A stretch of 64,000 nucleotides of DNA from NCBI GenBank assembly GCA_947624785.1, contig CANQLV010000008.1, positions 124,001 through 188,000 on the forward strand, written 5' to 3'. Source of the DNA: Akkermansia muciniphila (GTDB lineage: Bacteria > Verrucomicrobiota > Verrucomicrobiia > Verrucomicrobiales > Akkermansiaceae). The notes beneath the pieces were generated by a model. That model saw nothing but the letters and a program-made list of their open reading frames with translations, searched no databases and was not told where the DNA came from. Positions 43,411 through 53,428 of the stretch are shown one piece after another; positions within the stretch are counted from its first letter, which is position 1; each line of letters opens with the position of its first letter. The position numbers and the translations under genes are program-made.

Positions 43411-43959
43411 ATGCAAGACAGAAGCAGCGGCTTTCAATGGCCCGCCCAGTGGACCCCGGATATTCTCGCCACCCTCATGTTTGTGGTGCAGGGCGGAAGG
43501 ATTCTCCTGATACGCAAGAAGAGGGGGATCGGCGCGGGGAAGATGAACGGTCCCGGCGGGAAGTTTGAGGCGGGGGAAACGGCCCTCCAGTGCGTGCTGC
43601 GGGAGGTCCGGGAGGAACTCTGCATTGACGTTACGGACGCCCGGGAGATGGGCGTGCTGAATTTTTCCTTCACGTGCGGCACCATTCCGGAAATCCGCTG
43701 CCACGTGTTTATGGCGTCTTCCTTTAAGGGCATTCCTTCGGAAACACCGGAGGCGGAACCTTTCTGGTGCCCGGTGGACGAGATTCCCTACGATCTCATG
43801 TGGCAGGATGACCGGTTCTGGCTTCCCGCCATGCTTGACGGTAAACGGTTTGAGGCGTTTTTCACGTTTGAGGGGGACCGGATGCTGGAGTTTTCCCTGG
43901 AAACCGGGGATCGCCCCGGCAAGGAAAAACAGACTCCCTCCGCTTCCCCTTCCCTCTGA
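43411..43959 (+). CDS. Nudix hydrolase, NUDT1/MTH1-like
   Basis: The 182-residue protein carries a complete Nudix box GGKFEAGETALQCVLREVRE followed by ELCID. The sequence before it, KKRGIGAGKMNGPGGK, is close to the oxidised-nucleotide hydrolases (MTH1/NUDT1). It probably removes 8-oxo-dGTP or similar damaged nucleotides. The C-terminal 20 residues are low-complexity. It is alone on its strand, 237 bp after the YopT-like gene. Confidence 0.85.
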   Translation: MQDRSSGFQWPAQWTPDILATLMFVVQGGRILLIRKKRGIGAGKMNGPGGKFEAGETALQCVLREVREELCIDVTDAREMGVLNFSFTCGTIPEIRCHVFMASSFKGIPSETPEAEPFWCPVDEIPYDLMWQDDRFWLPAMLDGKRFEAFFTFEGDRMLEFSLETGDRPGKEKQTPSASPSL

Positions 43960-44018
43960 GCCATCCGGGAGAAAGCCTCATTCTTTTCCATTCGGCTTTC
44001 CCCCGGCGGCATTAATGT

Positions 44019-45170
44019 TCAGAAGGAGACGGAGACGCCCAGCGCCGCCTGATGCTCCAGGAAGGATTCCCTGAAATGCGCCTGGTAGGAGGCGAAGACG
44101 GAGCATCTGTCATTGAAGACCATTCTGGAGAGCAGCTTGACTTTGAATGACTGCTTTCCGGGAGAATAGCCCTTCCCCTTGTACCGGGATTCATAGTATT
44201 CATCCCCTTCCCACCAGCCGTCCCGGAACGTGTAATGGGAATCGTTCCGGTAGATGTCGGGGCAGTAGCTCCCGGACAGGGCATTGATCCACACGGTGTT
44301 TCCGGACAGGCGGAGAACGTGTTCCAGCGTCACCCCCATCGCCAGGGACACGTTGTCAAACGTGCCGCGGTTGTCCCACCGCTGGTCGTAGTCATCATCG
44401 TCCCAGTCGTCGTCATCCCACCAGTAATCCCCCCACCAGGAGGAATCGCCGTAGCCGCCCCCGTCATCCCTTTTCACCTTGTTGGCTCCGTGCACATACG
44501 TCACTCCCATAAAGGGAATCACACTGAAGGAGTCCGTGACCTGGTAGCGCCAGGAGGCGGAAAGCCCCACCTGGAACGTTTCCGAGTCCCACTTGGAGGC
44601 GTTTCCCCACGCGTCACTGTGGCGGCATTTGTTTTCCGTGCTGCCGAAGGCCGCATTCGCGGCAAGAAGCAGGCTGGACCGCGGCCCCGTTTCCCGGAAG
44701 AAGGCGCCGTACAGGTTGGCCATCCACGCAGACTGCCGGAAGCGGTCCCCCTCGATGGGGCCATCCGGATAGTCCGGCATTTCCTGAATATTCTGGCGCC
44801 CGAACATCTGCCCGAACGCCAGCCCAAGCAGGGAACCTGATTTTTCTCCCCAGGCGCCGTAGTCATACCCCAGCGCGTATCCGGAGGCGGAGTAGTCAAA
44901 GGAAGGCTGGTTGTTCCGGACGCCGGCATCGCCAAAGCTGCCCAGGGCGCCAGCCCACAGGTTGGAAGGCCCCTTCTGCCGGAAACGGGAGATGTCCACC
45001 TGGGCGGAGGAGGCTTCCACCAGCGTCTGCACATAAGCCGCGGACGCCCACATGGAATCCAGCGTGGTTTCCGGACCGCTTTCCGGGAACTGGTTCCAGG
45101 ATTCGGCGCGCACGGCAGGCAGGCATCCTGCCAGGGTCAGGCTCCATAAGGAAATACGGGATAGTTTCAT
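44019..45170 (-). CDS. Autotransporter-type beta-barrel protein with Trp/Asp-rich insert
   Basis: The 383-residue protein has a signal peptide with lipobox-like LAGC and then only the autotransporter barrel domain (from about residue 70, NLWAGALGSFGDAG), ending VSVSF. It has no passenger. Between two strands (residues 235-267) is an extraordinary insert of Trp, Asp and Tyr (SSWWGDYWWDDDDWDD and more) that would form an extracellular loop. A second W/E/Y patch (DGWWEGDEYYESRYKG) lies at about residue 313. Such loops may bind metals or aromatic ligands. It lies between the Nudix gene and glycine C-acetyltransferase, transcribed away from the latter. Confidence 0.75.
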   Translation of the reverse strand: MKLSRISLWSLTLAGCLPAVRAESWNQFPESGPETTLDSMWASAAYVQTLVEASSAQVDISRFRQKGPSNLWAGALGSFGDAGVRNNQPSFDYSASGYALGYDYGAWGEKSGSLLGLAFGQMFGRQNIQEMPDYPDGPIEGDRFRQSAWMANLYGAFFRETGPRSSLLLAANAAFGSTENKCRHSDAWGNASKWDSETFQVGLSASWRYQVTDSFSVIPFMGVTYVHGANKVKRDDGGGYGDSSWWGDYWWDDDDWDDDDYDQRWDNRGTFDNVSLAMGVTLEHVLRLSGNTVWINALSGSYCPDIYRNDSHYTFRDGWWEGDEYYESRYKGKGYSPGKQSFKVKLLSRMVFNDRCSVFASYQAHFRESFLEHQAALGVSVSF

Positions 45171-45554
45171 GGTCGGGTATGATGGTTCAAGGAGCGGAGG
45201 CAGCCTCCGGCCCTCACTTTTTCAAGCGCATCCGGGCGCCCGTTTTGTGTATCAAATGCATTTTCCGGAATCCGGAGGCCTTTCCCTCCCCGGCTGCCCG
45301 TGCTCCCCAGGCAGCTTCGAACTGCCCAGGCGGTTCCCTGCTTTTTTCTTCAGGGAACGCGCGGCTGCCGGCTCCTTCCGTTTTTTCTTTTAACGCGGAA
45401 TAAGAAGGCGGCCTGCGCTTCCCCGTTCCCGGCCTTCAAGTTGTGTTCTTTAAGCTTTTCCTCCCGCCTCCGTTATGGTAATGGTGCGGGAGCAACCGTG
45501 TGATCCTTGATCGTTCACTTGCTGGCTATTTCAATTCATATTCCATTATTCGAC
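45171..45554. other. Intergenic region upstream of kbl
   Basis: The 384-bp gap separates divergent genes. It is GC-rich with a small hairpin (ggcag-cttcgaa-ctgcc, 45310-45326). No gene is supported and no clear promoter is visible. Confidence 0.4.
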
Positions 45555-46754
45555 ATGTATACCCCCGAATTCAAAAATATCCTCACTTCCACCCTGGACG
45601 GACTGCGTGCGGAAGGTCTGTACAAGGAAGAACGCTTCATCGCCTCCCAGCAGTATTCCCAGGTGACGCTGAAGGACGGACGCTCCGTCATCAACATGTG
45701 CGCCAACAATTACCTGGGCCTGGCCAATAATCCGGAAGTGATGGAAGCCGCCAAGAAGGCCATCGACCAATGGGGCTTCGGCATGGCTTCCGTGCGGTTC
45801 ATCTGCGGCACGCAGACCCTGCACCGCCAGCTTGAGGAACGCCTTTCCCAGTTCCTCGGCACGGAAGACACGATTCTGTTCCCCTCCTGCTTTGACGCCA
45901 ACGGCGGCCTGTTTGAAGGCCTCCTGACCGCGGACGATGCCATTATTTCCGATTCCCTGAACCACGCCTCCATCATTGACGGCGTGCGCCTTTGCAAGGC
46001 CAAGCGCTTCCGCTACGCCAACAACGACATGGCGGACCTGGAAGCCAAGCTCCAGGAAGCGGACGCCGCCGGAGCCCGCGTGAAGCTGATTTCCACGGAC
46101 GGCGTGTTTTCCATGGACGGCATCATCGCCCAATTGGACAAGATTCACGAGCTGGCCGCCAAGTACAACGCCATCGTCCATTTTGACGACTGCCACGCCA
46201 CGGGCTTTCTGGGCGAACGGGGACGCGGCACGCACGAATACCGCGGCCTGTTCGGCAACATAGACATCACCACCGGCACCCTGGGCAAGGCCCTGGGGGG
46301 CGCCTCCGGCGGCTACGTTTCCGGCCCGAAGGAAGTGGTGGACGTCCTGCGCCAGAAGGCGCGCCCGTACCTGTTCTCCAACAGCGTGGCTCCCGCCATC
46401 GTGGCCGCCTCCATCAAGGTGCTGGACCTGCTGGAACAGTCCACGGAAGCGCGCGACCGTGTGGAGGCCAATACCAAGTATTTCCGCGATGCCATGACGG
46501 CCGCGGGCTTCACCATCGGCGGCAAGGACCACCCCATTTCCCCGGTGATGCTGGGGGACGCCGTGCTGTCCCAGAATTTCTCCGCCCAGCTTCTGGACGA
46601 AGGCGTGTACGCCGTCGGCTTCTTCTACCCCGTCGTTCCCAAGGGGCAGGCCCGCATCCGCACGCAGATTTCCGCCGCCCACACCCGCGAACAGCTGGAC
46701 AAGGCGATTGAAGCCTTCTGCAAGGTAGGCAAGAACCTGGGAGTTATTTCCTGA
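45555..46754 (+). CDS. kbl: Glycine C-acetyltransferase
   Basis: The 399-residue PLP enzyme condenses glycine and acetyl-CoA to 2-amino-3-oxobutyrate, or runs backwards in threonine breakdown. [18 protein letters not shown] is the substrate/N-terminal motif; [19 protein letters not shown] and [18 protein letters not shown] hold the PLP Asp, His and Lys. Length matches Kbl exactly when started at ATG 45555 ([10 protein letters not shown]); an ATG 16 codons upstream (45507) adds an atypical hydrophobic tail. No threonine dehydrogenase gene is adjacent. The kinase gene starts 14 bp later. Confidence 0.92.
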   Translation: MYTPEFKNILTSTLDGLRAEGLYKEERFIASQQYSQVTLKDGRSVINMCANNYLGLANNPEVMEAAKKAIDQWGFGMASVRFICGTQTLHRQLEERLSQFLGTEDTILFPSCFDANGGLFEGLLTADDAIISDSLNHASIIDGVRLCKAKRFRYANNDMADLEAKLQEADAAGARVKLISTDGVFSMDGIIAQLDKIHELAAKYNAIVHFDDCHATGFLGERGRGTHEYRGLFGNIDITTGTLGKALGGASGGYVSGPKEVVDVLRQKARPYLFSNSVAPAIVAASIKVLDLLEQSTEARDRVEANTKYFRDAMTAAGFTIGGKDHPISPVMLGDAVLSQNFSAQLLDEGVYAVGFFYPVVPKGQARIRTQISAAHTREQLDKAIEAFCKVGKNLGVIS

Positions 46755-46768
46755 TTCCCGCACCCTCC

Positions 46769-49408
46769 ATGACTTCAGACGCATCACCCATGCCCGGCGG
46801 CAATCTGCCGACGCTGCCCGTCAAACGGGTGGTGCGTCCCACTCCTTCCATCCCGGACCATGAAGTCGTGCGCCAGATAGGCAGCGGCGCGTACGGGGAG
46901 GTCTGGCTGGCCCGGTCCCTGACCGGGGCGTGGCGCGCCGTGAAAATCGTCTGGCGTGAGGATTTTGAGGACGAGCGCACATTCAACCGTGAGTTTGAAG
47001 GTATCCTCCAGTATGAGCCCATCGCCCGCAACCATCCGGGGCTGGTCCACATCCTGCACGTGGGAAGGCATGACGAGGATTCCCCGTTTTACTATTACGT
47101 CATGGAGCTGGGCGACGACGCCCGCACCGGCGTCCACATCACGCCGGACGAGTATATTCCGCGCACGCTCCAGACGGACAAGAAGTTTTCCGGCAACAAG
47201 CCCCTTCCCCTGGATTATTGCCTGGAGGTAGGCAGCCAGCTTGCCCACGCCCTGCTGTACCTGCACAGCAAGAACCTGACGCACCGGGACATCAAGCCGG
47301 CGAACGTCATCTTCGTCAACGGACGCCCCAAGCTGGCGGACATCGGCCTGGTGGCCCATCTGGACCAGCGCAGCTTTGTGGGGACGGAGGGGTTCATCCC
47401 CCCGGACGGCCCCGGCACCCGGAGGGCGGACGTTTACGCGCTGGCCAAGGTTTTATATGAAATCAGCACGGGAAAGGACCGCATGGATTTTCCCGCGCTT
47501 CCGGATGATTTGCCGGAAGGCACCGTGCGCAAGAAGTGGCAGGCGTTCAACACCATCATCTGCCAGGCGGCGGAACCCCGCGTGGAGGAGTGCGCCATTG
47601 ATTCCGCGGAGGAGCTGGCGGAAAAGATAGACGTCCTGCGGGGGTATGAAGTGCCTACCCGCTTCCGCCTCCAGAAGAAAAAGAAGCGCCGCAAGCTCAG
47701 GCGCACCCTCCAGCTGCTGGCCGCCGCCGTCGCGGGAGCCCTGACCGCCTACTGGGGGGCCCTGTGGCTCAACAACAGCCAGCATCCCCCGGAAGAACCT
47801 GCCGCGGACGTACGCCCGGAAACCCACTCCTCCGCACCGGAGGAGGAGTCCCGGACCGGTTACGTGCTGGTGACCAGCTCCCCGGCTGGAGCGTCCGTGT
47901 ATGATGCGGACGGCAATTACCTGGATGAAACGCCCTACGGCCCGATTGAACTGCCTTCCGGAACTTCCGTGGCCTACACCATCAAGAAATCGGGCTTTGC
48001 GGACAAGGAGGAGGCGGGAACCGTCAAGGGCGGCTCCACGCTGGCCCTGGGCGGCGTGCTGAAGGAGTACCACCCCCCCACGGACAGCCAGCCGTGGAAG
48101 GATACGGAGGGAGTCACCTACATCCCCGCGGAAACGCGCCATGTGGCGCAAGGCCCCCTCACCGCCGCCCTGTTCAACAAGTTCCTGAAGGAGGACCGCC
48201 AGAAGGGGAACTACCAGATGAAGAGGGAGCAGGCGGACCCGGGCCACCCGGAGAAGGACGTGGCCCTGCTCACGCAGGACGGCATCACGGCCTACCTGGC
48301 GTGGCTGAACAAGAAATGCGAACGGGAGGGCCTGCTGGGCAAGGAGTTTTCCATCAATGCGGACCCGCTGCCGCAGACATCCGGAAGCGCGGACGGCCAC
48401 AGCGCCTACGTCCTGAACGTCAACCGCGTGTTCCAGGTGCCCATCACCGTCACCACCAATCCTCCGGGAGCCAGCGTCTTTTTCAACAACAGGCTCATCG
48501 GCCGCACCCCCATTGAGGAATACGTCAACCAGGTGCCCTACGTGATTGAAATCAAACTGCCGGGGCACGCCACCATGCGGCGCAGAGGGCTGGACCCGCA
48601 GGATTTATACCTTTCCCTCCAGCTGGAGCCGGACAAGTCCGTCGTCTTCGGTTCACCCTGGACCAACAGCCTGGGCATGGAACTGGCGCCCGTGGGAGGG
48701 AACACGCTGGTCATGTCCCATGAAGTGCGCGTGAAGGACTTCCAGCAGTTCCTGAAAGCCACGGGGAGGAAAGCCCCGGCCCGGCCCGGCTTCCCGCAGG
48801 GGGAAAACCACCCCGTAGTGAACGTCAGCAGGCAGGACGCGCGCGCCTTTGCCGGATGGCTCACCAACAAGGAGCGGGCCCAGGGCCTGATCGACCAGCA
48901 CGACTCCTACCGCCTGCCCAAAGACGAGGAATGGAGCTCCTGGGTGCGCCTGACGGATGAAAAGGGGGCTTCTCCCTATGAAAAGACACTGCCTCATGAA
49001 AACTCCCGGGAGGTGTTCCCGTGGGGGTATTCCTGGCCGCCGCCGGACAGAACAGGCAATTTTGCGGACCAGTCCGCACTGATTTACCTTCCCTCCTCTC
49101 GCGTCATCGTGGGGTATGAGGACGGGCAGCCGTACACGGCCCCCGTGAAGACCTTCCCGCCCAACCACCTGGGCCTGTACGACCTGGAGGGGAACGTCAT
49201 GGAATGGGTGGACGATTCCTACGGAGGGCCGGAATCCCTTCCCATCCGCAACTACGGCGTGGCCCGCGGAGGCAGCTACCTGTCCTTCCGCCCCAAACAG
49301 CTCACCACCTCCATCCGCACACCCCTGCCGGAAAACACGCGGGATGACGCGCTGGGCTTCCGCCTCATCCTGTCTTCCGACCGCCCCGCCGTTCCCACGC
49401 CCCCCTGA
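46769..49408 (+). CDS. Ser/Thr kinase with PEGA repeats and FGE-sulfatase domain
   Basis: The 879-residue protein is a transmembrane kinase. Residues 30-300 have GSGAYGEVW, a Lys in WRAVKIVW, the catalytic HRDIKPANVIF and ADIGLV instead of DFG. A membrane helix is at about 312-335. Outside are two PEGA repeats (about 365-440 and 560-620; VTSSPAGASVYDADG and VTTNPPGASVFFNNR). A formylglycine-generating-enzyme/SUMF1-like domain is at 630-870 (LYDLEGNVMEWVDDSYG, VARGGSYLSF). The sensor half may bind a ligand. It follows kbl by 14 bp and precedes parA. Confidence 0.85.
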   Translation: MTSDASPMPGGNLPTLPVKRVVRPTPSIPDHEVVRQIGSGAYGEVWLARSLTGAWRAVKIVWREDFEDERTFNREFEGILQYEPIARNHPGLVHILHVGRHDEDSPFYYYVMELGDDARTGVHITPDEYIPRTLQTDKKFSGNKPLPLDYCLEVGSQLAHALLYLHSKNLTHRDIKPANVIFVNGRPKLADIGLVAHLDQRSFVGTEGFIPPDGPGTRRADVYALAKVLYEISTGKDRMDFPALPDDLPEGTVRKKWQAFNTIICQAAEPRVEECAIDSAEELAEKIDVLRGYEVPTRFRLQKKKKRRKLRRTLQLLAAAVAGALTAYWGALWLNNSQHPPEEPAADVRPETHSSAPEEESRTGYVLVTSSPAGASVYDADGNYLDETPYGPIELPSGTSVAYTIKKSGFADKEEAGTVKGGSTLALGGVLKEYHPPTDSQPWKDTEGVTYIPAETRHVAQGPLTAALFNKFLKEDRQKGNYQMKREQADPGHPEKDVALLTQDGITAYLAWLNKKCEREGLLGKEFSINADPLPQTSGSADGHSAYVLNVNRVFQVPITVTTNPPGASVFFNNRLIGRTPIEEYVNQVPYVIEIKLPGHATMRRRGLDPQDLYLSLQLEPDKSVVFGSPWTNSLGMELAPVGGNTLVMSHEVRVKDFQQFLKATGRKAPARPGFPQGENHPVVNVSRQDARAFAGWLTNKERAQGLIDQHDSYRLPKDEEWSSWVRLTDEKGASPYEKTLPHENSREVFPWGYSWPPPDRTGNFADQSALIYLPSSRVIVGYEDGQPYTAPVKTFPPNHLGLYDLEGNVMEWVDDSYGGPESLPIRNYGVARGGSYLSFRPKQLTTSIRTPLPENTRDDALGFRLILSSDRPAVPTPP

Positions 49409-49531
49409 TTCCAAGGGCCCCAGCCTCCGAACGGCGGCTTTCCCGGCTCCGCCATTCCCCGCAGCGGGCCGTTCCGGAAGGGGAAAGGGCCGCCGCAGCC
49501 CTCAGGCCGCCCAGCCTCTCCGGGAAAATGG

Positions 49532-49559
49532 TTGAAAGGGCCTCCCGTTATGCTACCTT
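49532..49559 (+). promoter_or_regulatory. parA promoter
   Basis: TTGAAA (49532-49537) is followed after 16 bp by TACCTT (49554-49559), 22 bp upstream of the ParA start codon. The preceding gap is GC-rich and empty. Confidence 0.5.
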
Positions 49560-49580
49560 TTCCCCGCACCCTTTTCCCGA

Positions 49581-50351
49581 ATGAAAATCATCGCCATCGC
49601 CAACCAGAAGGGGGGAGTGGGAAAAACCACCACGGCCATCAACCTGGCCGCCGCCCTGGCCCAGCTGAAGAAGAAAATCCTCGTCATTGACCTGGACCCG
49701 CAGGCCAATGCCACCAGCGGCATGGGCATTGACGGAAAAGACATGCCCAGCCTGTATCCGGCCCTGCTCGGCCAGCTTCCGGCGGAAGAGTGCATCCTGC
49801 CTTCCGGCAGAAAACGGCTGGACATCATTCCCTCCACCATGGACCTGGCCGGCGTGGAAATAGAACTGGCCCGTTCCGGCAACCACCTGACCCGCCTCCG
49901 GGAAACGCTCGCTCCCCTGCGGGAGTCGGACGCCTATGATTACTGCATCATGGACACGCCGCCCTCCCTGGGCGTCCTGATGACCTCCGCCCTGGCCGCC
50001 TGCGACGAAGTGCTGACGCCCCTGCAATGCGAATGGTTCGGGCTGGAAGGATTGGCCAAAATCCTGCATGTGACGGCGCAGATCTGCGCCAGCGGAGCCA
50101 ATCCCCGCATCAGGCACGAAGGGGTGCTGATGACCATGTACGACGGCCGCACCAACCTTTCCCGCCAGGTTATTGACCAGGTGGAACAGCACCTGCCCCA
50201 GATGCTGTACAAGACGGTCATTCCCCGCTCCATCCGGCTCGGGGAAGCGCCCAGCTTCGGCCACACCATTTTTGAACACGATCCTTCCGGCACGGCGGCG
50301 GAAGCCTATCTGAAAGCCGCACGGGAATTCATCAAACGCCACAAGTCCTGA
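49581..50351 (+). CDS. ParA/Soj-family ATPase
   Basis: The 256-residue protein is a deviant-Walker-A ATPase: [25 protein letters not shown] is the signature (GKTTT at about residues 14-18) and [15 protein letters not shown] is the A' region. The body ([14 protein letters not shown]) also fits Soj. ParA proteins segregate chromosomes or plasmids or position protein complexes along the nucleoid. No ParB or parS-like site is seen nearby. It sits between two kinases, so a role in placing a kinase or capsule-like complex is possible. Confidence 0.85.
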   Translation: MKIIAIANQKGGVGKTTTAINLAAALAQLKKKILVIDLDPQANATSGMGIDGKDMPSLYPALLGQLPAEECILPSGRKRLDIIPSTMDLAGVEIELARSGNHLTRLRETLAPLRESDAYDYCIMDTPPSLGVLMTSALAACDEVLTPLQCEWFGLEGLAKILHVTAQICASGANPRIRHEGVLMTMYDGRTNLSRQVIDQVEQHLPQMLYKTVIPRSIRLGEAPSFGHTIFEHDPSGTAAEAYLKAAREFIKRHKS

Positions 50352-50595
50352 ACCCGTGAAGGGGTGGCTTTCACAGGAATGGCCTTCATGGCCATGGAGG
50401 ACGAAAGGACAAGGCAAAAAGACGCCTCCCCCTTGATGTTGCCCCCTGGGGTTATTCCGTCCGTTTGACCTGGGCCGTTTCAGATGCCCCTCCATGAGCC
50501 GGAAGCCCTGAGACGGAGGAAAACAGGCATTCACCTTGACTTGCCGCACCCGGCATATAAGAATGCGTCCAGCTCCGCTTCAGGAACTTTCCCTC

Positions 50596-53343
50596 ATGCC
50601 AGCAGAAGAAGGCCAGCCAGACGACCAGCCCCGGACGACAGGGCAAGTCCCGCCTCCCGCTCCGACGACAGGCCTGGAACAGATTCTGCCCGGACGCCCC
50701 CCTCTCCCCCACGCGGAAGAAAAAGGCGCCTTTTTCGTTTACCAGCGGGAGCTGGCCCCCGGCACGCGCCTGGAGCAGTATGAAATCATCCGCGTCCTGG
50801 GCAGCGGGGGCTTCGGCATCACCTACCTGGCGAAGGACCTGTTCCTGAACCGCAACGTGGTCATCAAGGAAAATTTCCCCTCCAGCTGCTCCTACCGGGA
50901 CCCGCTGACCGGGCACATCCGGCCCAACAACGAACACGACCTGGAAAATTACACCTGGGCCCTGAAGAGCTTCCTGAGCGAGGCCCAGACGCTGGCGGAA
51001 CTCAACCATCCCGGCATCGTCAGAATCCTGTCCGTTTTTGAAGCCAACGGCACCGCCTACTTCGCCATGGAGAACATCACCGGACTTTCCCTGGATTACC
51101 TGGGGGAGAAACTCCACAGCACCGGGCACCGCTACACGGAGGACGAACTCAAGGGCCTGCTGACGCGCCTGCTGCGGATTCTGGACTACCTCCATTCCAG
51201 GCACATCTACCACCGTGACATCAAGCCCGGCAACATCCTGCTGACGGAGGAAGGCACGCCCGTGCTGATCGACTTCGGCGCGGCGCGCCATGCCCTGAAG
51301 CTGCACGCCGCCACCGTCCTGACCACCCAGGGGTATTCCTCCCCGGAACAGGCGCTGGGGAAAACGAACATCGGCCCGTGGAGCGACCTTTATTCCGTAG
51401 GCGCCACCTTTTACGCCCTGCTTACGGGACACCCGCCGGAACGGGCGGAAGTGCGCCTGGCGGAAGACGGCATGCCGCCGCTGCACAGCGACCCCGTGCT
51501 CACCCGCTATTACTCGCGGCAGTTCCTTCTTTCCCTGGACAAGGCGCTGGCGCCCCAGACCAGCTGCCGCTACCAGACGGCCCGTGAATGGATTCACGAC
51601 ATTTGCGCCATTTCCGGGGAGGAATCCTCCGCCACCATCCAGGTATCCCCGGCGGACATCCGCCACATTCATCCGGAAGGAATGCCGCATCCCTGCGCGG
51701 AGAAGAATTCCGGGAACAAAAAGGCCACCGCCGGTCCGGGCGGCCTTCATTCCGCCTCCCGCAGGCTGTCCGCGCGCACCCTGCGCCGCAACCGCCACAT
51801 GATGTTCCTGATGGTGGGGAGCGTCTGCACCCTGCTGCTGGGCGCAGCGGCGTTCTACCTGATGGACTACCTGAAAAAGGCCCCCATGGGCACCACCATC
51901 AATACCATCAAGGAGGCCATCCAGCAGCCTGCCGCCAACGGGAAGGAAATGGCCCCCCCGCCCCGGGACCTGGCATCCATACGCATTCCGGAGCTCAGAA
52001 TGACGGAAGACGCAGCGCTGGAACCGCGGACGCTGAAGGAATTCCGGCTGCGCCTGGACGACACGATTCTGACCCGTTCCGGCATCCCTTCCATCCTGCC
52101 GGAAAAGCTGCGCATCTCCTGCATCTACCTCCAGATCATTCCTCCGGCCACGGGAGGGGAGGAACTGCACCTCACCATCCGGGACTCCAACGGAGCCCTG
52201 GTGGACCGCTCCGTCAACTCCGTCCCCTCCTTCACGGTGCCGGGACAATCCACCTCCACCTTCTTCTTCCCGGCCCTGCCGGAGCTCTCCACGGACCGCG
52301 CCTACACGTACGCCTTTGAAACCGCCGCCCACAAGGCCGTCCCCATGCAAATGGCGTGCTTCAAAAGCGAGACGGAACGCACGGAGGAGGCCTTCCCTAA
52401 AATCCGCTTCATCATCGCCCCCGCGGCGCGGGAACCGGCCCTGCTGCATGACCCTGCCTACAAGGGGCTGGTGGCGGCAGTCACCACGCCTTCCCCGGGG
52501 CACGGGAACGTTCTCGGCCTGGCGAACGCCACGCCGGACATGCTGGCGGCTCTGGAACAACTGTCCAAATCCGGCTACCCGGTGGCCCAGCAGGTATTGG
52601 GGAAACTCCTGATGTCTCCTGACTGCCCCGGCGGCCCCAGGCCGGAAGAAGGGGTGGAATGGCTCTACCGTTCCGCCACCGGAGGATGCTATGAGGCCAT
52701 GAAGGAGCTGGGCATCCTGCTCATGGACATCCCCTCCTATTTTCCCCGCCTGCCCCAGCAGCCCCCTCTGGCCTCCCGGGATTACGCCCAGGCGGCGCGG
52801 TTCCTGAGAATGGCGGTCCAGTACCGGGACCAGGAAGCCCTGTACCTGCTCTCCCTCATGTACTCCCAGGGCTGGGGCGTGCCCGCTTCCCCGGAGCTTT
52901 CCAGCCTGATGATGGAACGCCTCAACGGCTCCGCCTACCTGACGGACAGCCTGAACCCCGAGGCGCCCATTGCGGCGTACTGGCTTCCCCTGCCGCTTGC
53001 CAGGGGGGAATCCACCATCCTGCGCTTCACCGTTCCGGGGCCATTCGCCCCGTCCCAGATCAAGGGCGTCACGCTGCATAACACGGGCATGAAGGACGCC
53101 TTCTCCATCAGCAAAATCAACATCCTCCAGCACGGACGCCTCATTCTGGACATCATCTCCCCCCAGGAAGTGCCGCCCGGCAAAAGCTCCGTCCCCATCG
53201 GCATCTCCATCCCGGAAGGCCTGCTGGCGGATACGTCCCTGCCCCTGGAGGTGGAAATCCTGCTGACGCCCGGAAACAGCAGCGGCGTGGTGGAAATGCC
53301 GCCTCCGGCGGAAAAGAAACGTTCCAGAAACGGAACTGATTAA
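50596..53343 (+). CDS. Ser/Thr kinase with TM helix and Sel1-like repeats
   Basis: The 915-residue protein has a Pro-rich N-terminus and a kinase domain (residues 60-340): GSGGFGITYLA, VVIKENF, HRDIKPGNILL and LIDFGAARH are all intact, so it is likely active. A membrane helix lies at about 420-443 (MMFLMVGSVCTLLLGAAAFYL). The outer part includes a beta-rich domain and Sel1-like repeats (about residues 640-770, AQQVLGKLLMSP, YEAMKELGILLM). ATG 50596 is used because an upstream frame from 50536 overlaps a TTGACT/TATAAG promoter-like sequence. The two kinases flanking parA may act together. Confidence 0.85.
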   Translation: MPAEEGQPDDQPRTTGQVPPPAPTTGLEQILPGRPPLPHAEEKGAFFVYQRELAPGTRLEQYEIIRVLGSGGFGITYLAKDLFLNRNVVIKENFPSSCSYRDPLTGHIRPNNEHDLENYTWALKSFLSEAQTLAELNHPGIVRILSVFEANGTAYFAMENITGLSLDYLGEKLHSTGHRYTEDELKGLLTRLLRILDYLHSRHIYHRDIKPGNILLTEEGTPVLIDFGAARHALKLHAATVLTTQGYSSPEQALGKTNIGPWSDLYSVGATFYALLTGHPPERAEVRLAEDGMPPLHSDPVLTRYYSRQFLLSLDKALAPQTSCRYQTAREWIHDICAISGEESSATIQVSPADIRHIHPEGMPHPCAEKNSGNKKATAGPGGLHSASRRLSARTLRRNRHMMFLMVGSVCTLLLGAAAFYLMDYLKKAPMGTTINTIKEAIQQPAANGKEMAPPPRDLASIRIPELRMTEDAALEPRTLKEFRLRLDDTILTRSGIPSILPEKLRISCIYLQIIPPATGGEELHLTIRDSNGALVDRSVNSVPSFTVPGQSTSTFFFPALPELSTDRAYTYAFETAAHKAVPMQMACFKSETERTEEAFPKIRFIIAPAAREPALLHDPAYKGLVAAVTTPSPGHGNVLGLANATPDMLAALEQLSKSGYPVAQQVLGKLLMSPDCPGGPRPEEGVEWLYRSATGGCYEAMKELGILLMDIPSYFPRLPQQPPLASRDYAQAARFLRMAVQYRDQEALYLLSLMYSQGWGVPASPELSSLMMERLNGSAYLTDSLNPEAPIAAYWLPLPLARGESTILRFTVPGPFAPSQIKGVTLHNTGMKDAFSISKINILQHGRLILDIISPQEVPPGKSSVPIGISIPEGLLADTSLPLEVEILLTPGNSSGVVEMPPPAEKKRSRNGTD

Positions 53344-53394
53344 GATTCAGCATCCTTCCATAATAAACAGAAACCGGGAACCCGTAAAACAGCC

Positions 53395-53422
53395 TTGATT
53401 CCCGTCACGGGAATGCTACAAA
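53395..53422 (+). promoter_or_regulatory. Promoter of the small lipoprotein gene
   Basis: TTGATT (53395-53400) and TACAAA (53417-53422) are 16 bp apart. The start codon at 53429 is only 6 bp after the -10 box, so the mRNA would be leaderless or nearly so. The spacer holds the palindrome attcccgtcacgggaat. Confidence 0.5.
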
Positions 53423-53428
53423 AGGAGC

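Noticed and set aside
50452..53133. An 893-residue minus-strand frame opposite the Sel1-type kinase
   Set aside because: The plus strand holds a kinase with all catalytic motifs; the minus frame is a GC-rich shadow full of Gly, Gln and Arg.
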